Of a stretch of 64,000 nt of DNA, positions 47,231 to 57,408 are shown piece by piece (the stretch's first letter is position 1; every line of letters begins with the position of its first letter). Position numbers and translations under genes: made by a program. The stretch is from CAIWKO01 sp964469155. GTDB lineage: Bacteria > Bacteroidota > Bacteroidia > Bacteroidales > CAIWKO01. Under the pieces are notes generated by a model, which worked only from the letters and a program-made list of their open reading frames with translations, did no database searches and had not been told where the DNA came from. The stretch is from contig CAYXXU010000012.1 of NCBI GenBank assembly GCA_964469155.1, forward strand, positions 1 to 64,000, in the 5' to 3' direction.

Positions 47231-48703
47231 ATGTCCGAATCAATTGCTAAAAAAGTATTTATTAGCTTTAAACAACTATTTGTTGGAACCGGACTGAAAA
47301 CCCTGCTCTCAATTATATCTGGTTATCTTTATGCTTTATTACTCGGACCGGCTGTTTTTGGAGTATGGCAAACAGCCCGTATCATTATGAGTTACGCCTC
47401 ATTTATTAATCTGGGTATGCCTTTTTATATTCAGAGAGAATATCCGGCTCTTGTAAAAGAGAATAAGACTGATGAGGCAAAAAAACTTGCCCAACTTGTA
47501 ATTAGTTTCACTTTTATTTCCTTTCCTTTCATAGCATTTATTTTATGTATAGTTGCAATTTTTTTCACAGATAATTTTAATTTCAGTAAATCCATATTGA
47601 CTATTGCAATTTGGTTTGTTGTTATTATTCCATCCGGGGTAGGTACGATACTGAATAAAATGGTAAATGATTATAAAACTGTAGGAATTGGAGAGTCTCT
47701 TTTTGGTTTGGGCAGTGTTTTAATTGTACCGTTGATCTATTATTATGGTTTTAATGCCTTATTATTTGGGTTTTTGATAACCTCATTAGTTCAGTCGTGG
47801 TATTATTTTAAAAACCGGCCAATCAAATATCATTGGTTCTGGGATTCTAAGTTGTTAAAGGTTATGATTTTTACTGCATTTCCGCTTTTTTTAGTACATA
47901 TTGCAGCAGCAGTTTTTGCTTCGGTTGACAGAATTATTATTGCCGGTATGCTTAATTTCAAAGATGTAGGACTCTATAGCTTAAGTACGTTTATTGCTTC
48001 GCCGATTAGCTTGGTAGTTACTTCATTTTCAGTCGTTTTATTTACCCATCTAAATGAAAAATTTGGAAGGAGTCGTGAACCCAATGTGATTGAAAAACAT
48101 GTATTTATTCCACAAAGAATTTTCTCCAATCTTCTGCCGCCATTTATAGGGATGGGAATTGTTGCGCTTCCATTGCTGACAGAGGTTTTTTTGCCAAAGT
48201 ACAGGGAAGGAATTTCTGCCGCACAAATTAATGTTTTTGCTGTTTTTTTTTATATGTTAGCGGGATTTTCGGCTAATGCTCTTTATGTTCTGGGGAAGCA
48301 AAAACTTTCAGCCTTATCTTTTCTTATTGCCGGACTCATAAAAATTGCCGGAAGCATTATGTCCATTTTATTGGGATTTGGAATTGTTGGAGTGGCGTTT
48401 TTCTCATTGTTAGGATATTTTGTATATGATAGCATGATGTTGTTTTTTGTTTCCCGTAGCTTGAAGTTTCATTATGGGGAGTATTTTAAGAGGCTAATTG
48501 ACAAGCTTTTTTGTCCATTTATGATATTGCTGACAAGCGCATTCTATGTTATTTATCATAAAAATATTTTTACCTACTTTAACTTTAGGAATAGCTGGAT
48601 CCAGTTGCTTTTTGGTGAATTGTTCATCATTTTGGTCGGGTTGCCGTTTATTATTACCGCAATGAGATCGATAAATTTATTCTTAAAAAAGAAAGCTATT
48701 TAA
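47231..48703 (+). CDS. wzx: Oligosaccharide flippase (Wzx-like)
   Basis: 490 residues with about 12-14 hydrophobic helices: LKTLLSIISGYLYALLLGP, the typical start of PST/MATE-type flippases, FASVDRIIIAGMLNFKDVGL and a C-terminal helix pair. It should flip the undecaprenyl-diphosphate-linked repeat unit. Position between glycosyltransferases and the polymerase supports Wzx over other MATE proteins. Confidence 0.88.
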   Translation: MSESIAKKVFISFKQLFVGTGLKTLLSIISGYLYALLLGPAVFGVWQTARIIMSYASFINLGMPFYIQREYPALVKENKTDEAKKLAQLVISFTFISFPFIAFILCIVAIFFTDNFNFSKSILTIAIWFVVIIPSGVGTILNKMVNDYKTVGIGESLFGLGSVLIVPLIYYYGFNALLFGFLITSLVQSWYYFKNRPIKYHWFWDSKLLKVMIFTAFPLFLVHIAAAVFASVDRIIIAGMLNFKDVGLYSLSTFIASPISLVVTSFSVVLFTHLNEKFGRSREPNVIEKHVFIPQRIFSNLLPPFIGMGIVALPLLTEVFLPKYREGISAAQINVFAVFFYMLAGFSANALYVLGKQKLSALSFLIAGLIKIAGSIMSILLGFGIVGVAFFSLLGYFVYDSMMLFFVSRSLKFHYGEYFKRLIDKLFCPFMILLTSAFYVIYHKNIFTYFNFRNSWIQLLFGELFIILVGLPFIITAMRSINLFLKKKAI

Positions 48704-48730
48704 TTCAATAAGTGGGTTTGATCTAATTAC

Positions 48731-50119
48731 ATGAATTTAAGCATTAAAACCGGGTCAAAGTATTTTTTACTAATTGTTGTTTCCATTATTGTGGTATATT
48801 TTATGCCTCAATACATAAAAACGGTTTACCTGCTGGCCTTATTAATAATATATTGGTATTCAAAACAAGAAGCATTCTGGCTTGCATTTTTTTTGGTTCT
48901 TTCGGATGGTTTTATGAGTTTTTTTGGATCATTTGAGGTTACATTAACCATATTTCCAGGATTGCCGTCTGTTGAAGTGGTTCATTTTTATGTGATACTA
49001 ACCTTGTTGAAGGCCAGAACCAAGAAATCGCTGTATCCTGTTTTTTATAAGGAAGTTTTGAGAATCCTTGGCATATATTTGCTGATACTTATTTTTTTGG
49101 GTTTTTTTATTGGAATTACGGAGGATGTGGCTGAATATTTAAGGATAATTAAGCTTACTTTGCCCTTTTTACTATTTTATAGTATTCCAAGACTCATGAA
49201 TAATAGTAATGATTACGAACATTTCTTTGCACTGATATTTCCGGTGGCCATTTTGGCATCTTTTTCCCAATTGTTTGATATTATTTATTCGCAATCGCCT
49301 TCTATGTTTTTTGGGGCAAAAGAGGTAATAGATTTGGACCTAAAAGAGGATGAGGCTTTCAGGGGATTTTTTAATCCGGGTATTATTCTGCTTTCTTTGT
49401 TTGGTTCTTTATTTTATTCAGTCAAAAAAGATGCTCCGTTTAAATCGATTTATTTAAATGTTATTATTTATTCCGCTTTTTCAATGGCTTTTCTATCGGC
49501 TACACGTGGTTGGATTATTGGCTTTTCAGTTATTTTAGGATTATTCATGTTGTTAATTTTGAAGGTGAAAATGACTCGGTTGATGCTGTTTATTGGATTA
49601 GCGTTGGTTATGTTTTTTCTTCTAAGTAATGTCCCACTAATTAATAATCAAATTAATAATGCCTATAATCGTTTCATGACTGTTGAAAAAATTACAGAAG
49701 GAGATATCTCGGCGGAGGGCACAAATATTAGAAATACAATTAGAAGCCCCAAGGTTATGAAGAAATGGAGTGAGAGTCCGGTTCTGGGTTTTGGATTTTC
49801 TGAGGAATACAGAAAAAATTTTGATAGTCATGTAGGAAACCAAAATGTATTGTTACACTCCGGAATTGTTGGATTCTCTCTCATGTTGATATTCTTTCTT
49901 TATTTTATTTCTAAATTGATCAATTCAGCGATTCAAACTTCTGATAATTCGTTATTCGTTTTTGCTATTTTTTTTATTGGTTGGTATATAATACATTCCA
50001 CCAGTGGTCAACACTTTTCGTATACACAAAAACCATCATTTACGTTGACACAGATTATTTTCTTTAGTTTTGGGGCATATTGTTTTGCAGCATCAAAAAA
50101 TCTGATTATTACAAAGTAA
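48731..50119 (+). CDS. wzy: O-antigen/capsule polymerase (Wzy/WzyC-like)
   Basis: 462 residues with about 10-12 hydrophobic segments. A loop from about 215 to 380 contains SATRGWIIGFSVILGLF, which resembles the O-antigen ligase/polymerase domain (PF04932), followed by a soluble loop with SPVLGFGFSEEY and LLHSGIVGFSLM. This is the pattern of Wzy and WaaL. With Wzx next door and Wza/Wzc upstream, polymerase is the better reading. It would join repeat units in the periplasm. Confidence 0.8.
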   Translation: MNLSIKTGSKYFLLIVVSIIVVYFMPQYIKTVYLLALLIIYWYSKQEAFWLAFFLVLSDGFMSFFGSFEVTLTIFPGLPSVEVVHFYVILTLLKARTKKSLYPVFYKEVLRILGIYLLILIFLGFFIGITEDVAEYLRIIKLTLPFLLFYSIPRLMNNSNDYEHFFALIFPVAILASFSQLFDIIYSQSPSMFFGAKEVIDLDLKEDEAFRGFFNPGIILLSLFGSLFYSVKKDAPFKSIYLNVIIYSAFSMAFLSATRGWIIGFSVILGLFMLLILKVKMTRLMLFIGLALVMFFLLSNVPLINNQINNAYNRFMTVEKITEGDISAEGTNIRNTIRSPKVMKKWSESPVLGFGFSEEYRKNFDSHVGNQNVLLHSGIVGFSLMLIFFLYFISKLINSAIQTSDNSLFVFAIFFIGWYIIHSTSGQHFSYTQKPSFTLTQIIFFSFGAYCFAASKNLIITK

Positions 50120-50193
50120 TTTTCAGTTGAAGTTGTAATATTAACCCATGGAATATTTGTTTATATTAATTGTAATTAAACCATGCTAAATTA

Positions 50194-51258
50194 ATGTGGA
50201 AAAGAGTTCATTTTGTTCATTTTTCATCACGTCCTGGTGGCATAGAGGTGAAAAGGCCAATATTAATACAAAATCTCAAGAATTATTTTTTTTCTGTTTT
50301 TGTTATCAGGAGGCCGGCTCAAAATGAAAAAAATGTTTATGATAAAATTACTGTGCCGGTTACATACGGTGCTAAAGGGGCATTTGCCTATTTGTATTTA
50401 TTCAGATATGGGTTTAATAACAGAAAGGATTTGTTCCACGTTTTTAATATTGGCCCTTTTGCTTTATTGGCACTAAGGATGGCAGGGGTAAAGAAATTGA
50501 TTTATGGAATACATGGTACAATATATTGGAAAACAACAAGCCAGTATTTATTAAGAAAACTAATCTGGAAGATGGCCTTATCCCGTCATTATAAGATTAC
50601 TTCAAATTCAGTCTTTAGTGGCAATGTTTTTAATAATGAGATTTCAAGAAAAGCAAAAATAATAGTATTGTACAACCCAATTGATAATAAGAAGTTTAAG
50701 AAAATTATTGATTCAAATTCAATTGAAAAAGTATTAAGGATTGTTTATGTTGGCCGTCTATGTAACGGTAAGAACCTTTTTACCTGGTTAGAGGTTGCCC
50801 GGAGCATTCATGCCAAATATACAAATGCTATCTTTGAAATTTATGGTGACGGTCCTTTAAAAGGCCAATTAAATGATTTTGTATCGGATAATAGCTTGAA
50901 TGAGTATGTATATATTAAGGGTTTTTGTGAGTCTCCTGAGGAAATTTATCAAAATTCAGATTTATTGCTTTTTTTATCAGAATATGAATCGTTTGGGAAT
51001 GTTGTTATTGAAAGTATTTTAAGTGAGACTCCTGTTATAGTGAGTGCAATCCCTTCCATGCGGGAGATTTTTATTAATTTTCCTGAATTTTTGGTCAATC
51101 TGGATAATAATCTTGAGGAAAATATTTTGACAAAAATCGGGAATTTGGATTTGCTTAATAATAGTGCAAAAAACGCAGCAATTGAATTTAGAACGAGGTT
51201 TTCGTTGGATCAGCATCTTGAAAAAGTAGAAGAATTATATGAGTCATTCAATCCCTGA
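50194..51258 (+). CDS. Family 4 glycosyltransferase (GT-B)
   Basis: 354 residues. VHFVHFSSRPGGIEVKRPIL start, YGIHGTIYWK, and the GT4 C-terminal domain LRIVYVGRLCNGKN, FEIYGDGPLKGQL, YIKGFCESPEEIYQNSDLLL with the EX7E motif around SEYESFGNVVIES. Retaining cytoplasmic glycosyltransferase of the repeat unit. The last 20 bp overlap the start of the deacetylase gene. Confidence 0.87.
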   Translation: MWKRVHFVHFSSRPGGIEVKRPILIQNLKNYFFSVFVIRRPAQNEKNVYDKITVPVTYGAKGAFAYLYLFRYGFNNRKDLFHVFNIGPFALLALRMAGVKKLIYGIHGTIYWKTTSQYLLRKLIWKMALSRHYKITSNSVFSGNVFNNEISRKAKIIVLYNPIDNKKFKKIIDSNSIEKVLRIVYVGRLCNGKNLFTWLEVARSIHAKYTNAIFEIYGDGPLKGQLNDFVSDNSLNEYVYIKGFCESPEEIYQNSDLLLFLSEYESFGNVVIESILSETPVIVSAIPSMREIFINFPEFLVNLDNNLEENILTKIGNLDLLNNSAKNAAIEFRTRFSLDQHLEKVEELYESFNP

Positions 51259-52390
51259 AATTCCGGTTTTGTATTTTCACTCCATAGCGCCCAAAAAACA
51301 CACCTATTGGAGCCGGAATTATCTTACACTCGAATTGATGTATTTTGAGGAATTCTTAAAGTATCTTAATAGAAACAGGTGGAAAACAATATTTTTGGAT
51401 GAATATTATCATATTCGAAACACTGGGGAAAAGGCACCTAAGCGCACTTGCTGCATCACCTTTGATGATGGTTTTCTCGATAATTATATTTATGGGTATC
51501 CATTATTGAAAAAGTATGGACATAGTGCAACTATTTTTATAAATCCTGACTTTATTGATTTAAAAAGGCGTACTGCTTACACGTTGGAAGATTATTGGAA
51601 CAATGTTGTTGATTTTCATGATCTCAATATTTGGGGTTATTTAACCTGGGATGAATTGAATATTATGCAAAAAAGCGGCGTTATTGACATACAATCTCAT
51701 ACATTAACACACACGAAATATTTTGTTTCTGATGAAGTCGTTTCTTTTCATCACCCTGGTGGAGATTGTTTGTATCCTATCGGAAATTTACATCCGGCAC
51801 GTAAACCTTATTATATGATGGACGTAGATTTTGAAAAATTACTTAAGTATGGAACTCCTTTTTTTAAATCGGCATCCTCGATAATTGCACAACGTGTTTT
51901 TATCAATCAGGCTTTTGAGAATGTAATTACAGAATTACTTCGGAATTTTGATTGGGAACAATCGATGGCTAAGGAAAATGCAATGGAAAAAGTTAGCGAT
52001 GAGTATTATATTTGGAAAAGAAGTAAAAAGATAATTGAAAATGTAGAAACCGAAATTGAACAGGATATCAGATTGCATCAAGAAATTTCCGGATCAAAAA
52101 TGATAATTGAAAAAAAATTAAATAAAAAAGTTGAGTTTCTTTGTTGGCCTCATGGTGAAAATAATGAAAAAGTTCATCAATTAGCTTTGGAATCAGGATA
52201 TCTTGCTACTACTACCGGAAGTAAACAGAAATTGATGAAATCCCCAAACCGGATTTCTATCAGAACAGGTATTGGGGTTGTAAATAATAATATCTTTTTG
52301 ACCAATCTTAAGACCAGATATCGAATGTCAATTTCTTCCGGTAATATTACCCTGAAAGCCTTGCAAAAAACTTTTCACTTGATAAAATAA
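51239..52390 (+). CDS. Polysaccharide deacetylase (NodB-like) 1
   Basis: 383 residues. Motif 1 TFDDGFLDNY (about 74-83) with the catalytic base Asp and metal Asp, then YGHSATIFINPDF and a motif-2-like DIQSHTLTHTKY with the metal-binding His residues. A later FLCWPHGENNE is the conserved WPxG/N segment. No signal peptide, so it acts in the cytoplasm, probably on a lipid-linked or nucleotide sugar. Coupled to the GT4 gene by a 20-bp overlap. Confidence 0.85.
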   Translation: MSHSIPEIPVLYFHSIAPKKHTYWSRNYLTLELMYFEEFLKYLNRNRWKTIFLDEYYHIRNTGEKAPKRTCCITFDDGFLDNYIYGYPLLKKYGHSATIFINPDFIDLKRRTAYTLEDYWNNVVDFHDLNIWGYLTWDELNIMQKSGVIDIQSHTLTHTKYFVSDEVVSFHHPGGDCLYPIGNLHPARKPYYMMDVDFEKLLKYGTPFFKSASSIIAQRVFINQAFENVITELLRNFDWEQSMAKENAMEKVSDEYYIWKRSKKIIENVETEIEQDIRLHQEISGSKMIIEKKLNKKVEFLCWPHGENNEKVHQLALESGYLATTTGSKQKLMKSPNRISIRTGIGVVNNNIFLTNLKTRYRMSISSGNITLKALQKTFHLIK

Positions 52391-52398
52391 CTATTTTC

Positions 52399-54156
52399 AT
52401 GGACTTCTTAATTAAGTTAAAACAACCATCCTTTCAAAATCAGAATTTTAACATTCTTATTGATTTAGAAGTTCTTTTAGTTACACTTATTGAAAGGAAG
52501 TCGGCCTTTAAGTTGAAACAATATGAAAAGGCTGGAATTAAATTCTATGTGTTTGGAGACTTGATTTTTCTTAAGGAAAATGATGAAAATCACGATGCCA
52601 TATCAGAGCACTTATATAAGCACTATTGGAATAAGTCTTTGCATCAATTAAAAGGATTTCATTACATTATTGTTTTTGATAGTGAAAAAAATACAATTGA
52701 AATTCACTCATGTTTTTTAAATATACTGCCTGTTTATTATAGTCTTATGAATAATCAGGTTGTTGTTTCCGGATCATTAACTGAACTTATTAGCAATGTT
52801 GATACAGATTTAGATCATGAGCCTAAATACATCATTGAGAAAGCCCTCTTTAATTATGCATTTTTATGTCGCACTCCTTATAAAAACGTCTTTCTCTTGC
52901 CATCTTGTAGTTATATTGAGATTTCCGATGATGGGCTTAAAATCCTTAATAATTATCAGATTGAAGATTTTATTATTGATAATCCCGTATCCTGGAAAAA
53001 GAACCTTGGGTCACTGAGCGATTTGTATTGTGAGGAAATCCGAAATTATTTGCCTGATGAACCGTTTGCAATTACTTTAACAGGGGGATTCGACGGACGG
53101 ACTGTACTTTCTGCGGCATTACAAAAGAACACAAAAATTCAGGCTTTTTCATACGGCATTGAAAGTGATAAGGATATTTCTATTCCCATGAAAATAGCTG
53201 AAAAATTAGGGTTTAGTTATTCGCCCTTCATTTTAGATGATGGGTATGCGAAGAATTTGTTTTGGGAAAACGCCACTGAATTTTTGATAAAATCTGAAGG
53301 TGTTGGCAATTTGAGTAGGGGGCATTATATTTTGACTTCTTCAAGTCTGGCCTCCACCAATAATTATCTTTTAACTGGAAATTTTGGAAGTGAATTGATC
53401 CGATCAATGAAGGACTCTGGAGTTATGGCTTCTGAAGCACTGTTTAGATTATTTGATTCGCTCGACAGGAAATCTTATGAAAACTATATCCAAAATAGTA
53501 GGCAGTTGGCTTTGATCAGTCCTCATATAATAGAAGAAGGGGTGTCTTCTGTTATTGAGGATTCCTGGAATTTCAGACTTTCTCTTTCAGATGGCCTGAC
53601 AAAAAATCAGAAATTTTATGTGTATTTGTTTGGTGAGGTCTTTAGAAAATATTTTGGACCTGAAATAGTGGTTCAGTCTGATTATTTAATTAATAGATCA
53701 CCATTTATTGATTATAATATTTTCAAAAATACCCTCATGTGCTCAATAGCTGGTATTTATCAAAACTTTAGGGAGAAAAGGCCCTTAAAAAGATTTCATG
53801 GTCAGGTGCTGTATTCCCATATTATGAAAAAACTTTACCCTTCGTTATTATATTTTAATTTGGATAGAAATTATAAACCTAAGGATTTTATTTCTCCGCT
53901 GGGAAGGTTATTAATTATTATAGGATATGCAAATAAAAACTACCTACATAAGAAAAATAAAATAATCCCATCTTATTCCAGACAATTATATGATGCAAAT
54001 TTTGAGAAGATCTCAAGAATAATTGGGGATTCAAAAATTCTAAACCGAGAAATAATTAAGCAATTACATTTATCGGGAGATTGGAAGAACATTCAGCATT
54101 CTTTTATAAATAGTATTTCTATGGAATTGTTTTATCAAATATTTGAAAAGAGGTAA
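52399..54156 (+). CDS. Asparagine-synthetase-like protein without the N-terminal Cys
   Basis: 585 residues. An N-terminal domain (about 1-190) recalls the glutaminase fold of AsnB (FHYIIVFDSEKNTIEIHSC, YYSLMNNQVVVSGSLTELI) but does not start with Cys2 and lacks MCGI, so glutamine hydrolysis is unlikely. The synthetase domain has the PP-loop as LTGGFDGRTVLSAA (about 228), where AsnB has SGGxDS; the Asp is kept, the following Ser is Gly. SYGIESDKDISIPMKIAEKLG follows. Such proteins probably adenylate a carboxylate and condense it with an amine. In the cluster it may amidate a uronic acid or attach an amino acid. It sits between a deacetylase and a PaaK-like ligase. Confidence 0.75.
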   Translation: MDFLIKLKQPSFQNQNFNILIDLEVLLVTLIERKSAFKLKQYEKAGIKFYVFGDLIFLKENDENHDAISEHLYKHYWNKSLHQLKGFHYIIVFDSEKNTIEIHSCFLNILPVYYSLMNNQVVVSGSLTELISNVDTDLDHEPKYIIEKALFNYAFLCRTPYKNVFLLPSCSYIEISDDGLKILNNYQIEDFIIDNPVSWKKNLGSLSDLYCEEIRNYLPDEPFAITLTGGFDGRTVLSAALQKNTKIQAFSYGIESDKDISIPMKIAEKLGFSYSPFILDDGYAKNLFWENATEFLIKSEGVGNLSRGHYILTSSSLASTNNYLLTGNFGSELIRSMKDSGVMASEALFRLFDSLDRKSYENYIQNSRQLALISPHIIEEGVSSVIEDSWNFRLSLSDGLTKNQKFYVYLFGEVFRKYFGPEIVVQSDYLINRSPFIDYNIFKNTLMCSIAGIYQNFREKRPLKRFHGQVLYSHIMKKLYPSLLYFNLDRNYKPKDFISPLGRLLIIIGYANKNYLHKKNKIIPSYSRQLYDANFEKISRIIGDSKILNREIIKQLHLSGDWKNIQHSFINSISMELFYQIFEKR

Positions 54157-54158
54157 TT

Positions 54159-55463
54159 ATGCCATTTGTTTTTAAAGCAGAGGATGTTGTAAAAGGAACA
54201 AGAATTAATGATTATTATCGGGATTATTCAGGGTGTTCTAATTTGAAGCAGAATGCGATAAAGGATATACAAAATTACAAGTTGAATAATTTAGTGCAAC
54301 ATTTATGGAACAATGTAATTTGGTATAGAAGCCTATTGGAAAAAGAGGGTTATAATCCTAATGAAAAATTTACAATTAATAATTTAAAATCATTACCTGT
54401 GCTTTCCAGAGGAGATATTCAGAAGCATTCTGAGTTAATGTTGAATCCTAATTATTCAGGGAAAATATTTAAAGGGAGTTCAAGTGGAACTACAGGAATT
54501 CCAATCAAATATTTTCAGGATATTAATAGCGTGAGTTCAGGTATTGCATCTTCATATTTCCTGATGGGCCTTTCGGGATGGACCCCCAAAATGCGATCTG
54601 TTCACATATGGGGAAATATGGAGTCTGTTAAACAGTGGAAGAATTTTTCTTCTATTGTTAAGCAGAAAATGTATTCAAGAAAAAAGATTCCATCATCTTT
54701 GTTTAATTGTCCTGATGAAATCGAGAGGGCCGTTTTAACTATTGTAAAATTCAAGCCTGATTATATCGATGGTTATGCCAATTCTATTTATGAATTGGCT
54801 TCTTTTTTAAAAAAGCATGATATCAGAATCCCTTCTGTAAAAATGGTCTATTCGACAGCTGAGAACATGGAGGAGCAAAATCAGAAGCTTATCGAAGAAG
54901 TAATTGCCCCGGTTTCGGATATGTATGGATGTGGAGAAATTAATGGAATTGCCTGCAGGCCAATAAATGACAGTAAATATTATATTTTTGACCCTCATGT
55001 AATTGTGGAGACATTGGATTCCAATGATTCGAATATGAAGGAGATATTAGTTACAGATCTGAATAATATTTATATGCCATTGGTTAGATATAAAATTGGC
55101 GATCTAATTGATAATGTATATTCTCCTTCATTATCTGATAAGTATCCTTTTCAATATTTTACAAAAATTTATGGTAGAACGGCTGATCATATTGTTCTGC
55201 CCGACGGAAAGAAAATTTTTCCTGTCAATATTTTTGGAGGCACCCTGTATCGGAAATATAATTCAGTGACAAGGCATAAGACAGTTTGGGATGGAAATAA
55301 ACTTGTTTTTATTTTTGAAATTAACGGAAATATTGACCTGATTTCTTTAGAGAATGATATTAAAATGTCATTAAACCAATACAATATTAGCTTTGAAATA
55401 AAAACCACCGAGAAACTCTTACCCTCAGCTAGCGGGAAATTTAAATATTTTGAAAGAATATAA
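54159..55463 (+). CDS. PaaK/CapK-like AMP-forming ligase
   Basis: 434 residues. Adenylate-forming enzyme of the phenylacetate-CoA ligase/CapK family: the P-loop SSSGTTGIPIKYFQD (about 107), YSTAENMEEQNQK, DMYGCGEINGIACR and a C-terminal GRTADHIVLPDGK. CapK-type proteins recur in capsule clusters without a settled substrate; they may activate a carboxylic acid for transfer to a sugar. It follows the Asn-synthetase-like gene by 2 bp, suggesting that the two act together. Confidence 0.83.
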   Translation: MPFVFKAEDVVKGTRINDYYRDYSGCSNLKQNAIKDIQNYKLNNLVQHLWNNVIWYRSLLEKEGYNPNEKFTINNLKSLPVLSRGDIQKHSELMLNPNYSGKIFKGSSSGTTGIPIKYFQDINSVSSGIASSYFLMGLSGWTPKMRSVHIWGNMESVKQWKNFSSIVKQKMYSRKKIPSSLFNCPDEIERAVLTIVKFKPDYIDGYANSIYELASFLKKHDIRIPSVKMVYSTAENMEEQNQKLIEEVIAPVSDMYGCGEINGIACRPINDSKYYIFDPHVIVETLDSNDSNMKEILVTDLNNIYMPLVRYKIGDLIDNVYSPSLSDKYPFQYFTKIYGRTADHIVLPDGKKIFPVNIFGGTLYRKYNSVTRHKTVWDGNKLVFIFEINGNIDLISLENDIKMSLNQYNISFEIKTTEKLLPSASGKFKYFERI

Positions 55464-55480
55464 ACCCTTATCATTTACAG

Positions 55481-56425
55481 ATGAAAAACATATTAATTAC
55501 TGGTGGTGCTGGCTTTATTGGATCGAATCTTATTGATCACTTATTAAATTTAGGACATAAAATTATTTGTATTGATAATTTCGACAATAATTATAGCCGG
55601 GAGATTAAAGAAAGGAATTTGGAATTTGCAAAATCCAACAAAAACTTTTCATTTATTGAAGGCAATATCATAAATATTCACGATTTAAATAAGTGTTTCC
55701 TTCAGCAGTTACCTGGGGTCGTGATTCATTTGGCTGCAAAATCAGGGGTTAGACCTTCAATCAATAATCCTTACGGATATTACGAATCAAATGTCTTAGG
55801 AACCCTGAACCTTTTAGAAGTCATGAAAACGTTCAGGGTAAAAAAAATGCTTTTTGCCTCTTCCTCCTCGGTTTATGGTAATAATAAAAAAATTCCCTTT
55901 TCAGAAACTGATAACGTAGATGGGCCCATTTCACCCTATGCTGCGTCTAAAAAGGCATGCGAATTATTATGCCATACCTATCACCATTTGTATGGATTTG
56001 ATATTTACTGCCTTCGATTTTTTTCGGTATACGGGCCACGTCAAAGGCCAGATCTGGCTATTCAAAAATTTACGGAAAAAATACTTAATGGTGAAGTAAT
56101 TCAGATGTATGGCGACGGAAGTTCATCCAGAGATTATACTTATATAGATGATCTTATTTGTGGCATCACCAATGCTTTGGAAAATATTAAAGGTTACGAA
56201 ATTTTTAATATGGGCGAGTCTACTGTAATTTCTCTTAAACAGTTAATAAAAATGATTGAAAAACAATTGGGCAAGAAAGCCATTATAGAACAAGTCCCAT
56301 TTCAACCGGGAGATGTAATGACTACCTTTGCGAATATTGAAAAAGCGAAAAATACAATTAATTATCGACCAAAATGGAAGATTGAGGATGGGATTAAGGA
56401 ATTTATTAATTGGAAAAAATTATGA
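55481..56425 (+). CDS. SDR-family nucleotide-sugar epimerase (UDP-glucuronate/hexose 4-epimerase type)
   Basis: 314 residues. GGAGFIGSNLIDHLLNLGH (NAD site), IHLAAKSGVRPSINNP, SSSSVYG and the Tyr-Lys pair in SPYAASKKACELLCH. FSVYGPRQRPDLAIQKF and SSRDYTYIDD are frequent in UDP-glucuronate 4-epimerases. A uronic acid would fit the amidating-type enzymes around it. Its 3' end overlaps the next gene by 4 bp. Confidence 0.85.
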   Translation: MKNILITGGAGFIGSNLIDHLLNLGHKIICIDNFDNNYSREIKERNLEFAKSNKNFSFIEGNIINIHDLNKCFLQQLPGVVIHLAAKSGVRPSINNPYGYYESNVLGTLNLLEVMKTFRVKKMLFASSSSVYGNNKKIPFSETDNVDGPISPYAASKKACELLCHTYHHLYGFDIYCLRFFSVYGPRQRPDLAIQKFTEKILNGEVIQMYGDGSSSRDYTYIDDLICGITNALENIKGYEIFNMGESTVISLKQLIKMIEKQLGKKAIIEQVPFQPGDVMTTFANIEKAKNTINYRPKWKIEDGIKEFINWKKL

Positions 56426-57402
56426 AGGTATTGTTTGTCGCCAGTGGTAATGCAAAAAAAATAACTGAAATAGCCCCGTTTATTAAGGCACAAGGTGAAA
56501 AATTAAAGGAGGAAGGGTTAGAAATATCATATTTTGCTGTAATGGGGAAGGGCATAATGGGATATTTAAAAAATGCAAGGAGATTAAAGGATTTTTTGAA
56601 AACAAATTCTTTTGATCTTATTCATGCTCATTATGGTTTATGTGGTTGGGTGGCAGTTCTTGCCAGACCCAAAGTGCCTGTGGTTTTGTCTTTAATGGGT
56701 GATGATGCTTATGGCACGTACTATAAACCAAACAGAGTTTTATTTTCAAGCAGATATTTAACCGTATTGACCTGGTTGATTCAGCCTTTTGTAAATGGAA
56801 TTATTTCCAAATCAAAAAACATTGAAAGGTTTGTATATAGAAAGAAAATATCCTATCTAATACCTAATGGTGTCAGACTGGATAATTTTCAGGATTATGG
56901 GAGGGATTTTCGTGAAGAATTGGGATTGGATCCCAAGGGAAAATATGTCCTGTTTCTGGGGAGGAAAGAAGATATAAATAAGAATTTTTTATTGGTTAAG
57001 AATGCAATTGAACTGATTAATGATGATGCTGTAAAACTTCTCTCGCCTTATCCGATTTCAAGGGATTCTGTTGTAAAATATCTATGGTCTGCAGATGTGT
57101 TTGTGTTGCCATCCTTAATGGAAGGATCTCCTAACGTAGTCAAGGAGGCAATGGCTTGCAATTGTCCGATTGTTGCGACTAATGCTGGTGATGCTTATTG
57201 GTTAATTGACGGTATTGAGGGTTGTTATAAGGCAACACACGATGTAAGAGATTTTTCGGAAAAGATTCTTATGGCGATTGATTTTTCTAAGAAAAATAAA
57301 AGAACTAATGGACGACAGCACCTTGTAAATTTAGGTTTAGATGCTGATTCAGTCGCCCATAAGGTAATAAATGTATATCAAAAGGCTTTAAAACACAGAT
57401 AA
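56422..57402 (+). CDS. Family 4 glycosyltransferase (GT-B)
   Basis: 326 residues from ATG 56422 (ATGA overlap with the epimerase stop). KVLFVASGNAKKITEIAPF, DLIHAHYGLCGWVAVL, VLSLMGDDAYG, YLIPNGVRLDNF, YVLFLGRKEDINKN, and DVFVLPSLMEGSPNVVKEAM, the retaining GT4 motif. It should add a sugar of the repeat unit. Confidence 0.87.
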   Translation: MKVLFVASGNAKKITEIAPFIKAQGEKLKEEGLEISYFAVMGKGIMGYLKNARRLKDFLKTNSFDLIHAHYGLCGWVAVLARPKVPVVLSLMGDDAYGTYYKPNRVLFSSRYLTVLTWLIQPFVNGIISKSKNIERFVYRKKISYLIPNGVRLDNFQDYGRDFREELGLDPKGKYVLFLGRKEDINKNFLLVKNAIELINDDAVKLLSPYPISRDSVVKYLWSADVFVLPSLMEGSPNVVKEAMACNCPIVATNAGDAYWLIDGIEGCYKATHDVRDFSEKILMAIDFSKKNKRTNGRQHLVNLGLDADSVAHKVINVYQKALKHR

Positions 57403-57408
57403 TTTAAA

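Noticed and set aside
24277..54156. Lasso-peptide cluster (PqqD-like protein plus Asn-synthetase-like cyclase)
   Set aside because: The two genes are about 28 kb apart in different units, no transglutaminase-like leader protease is present, and no precursor was found.
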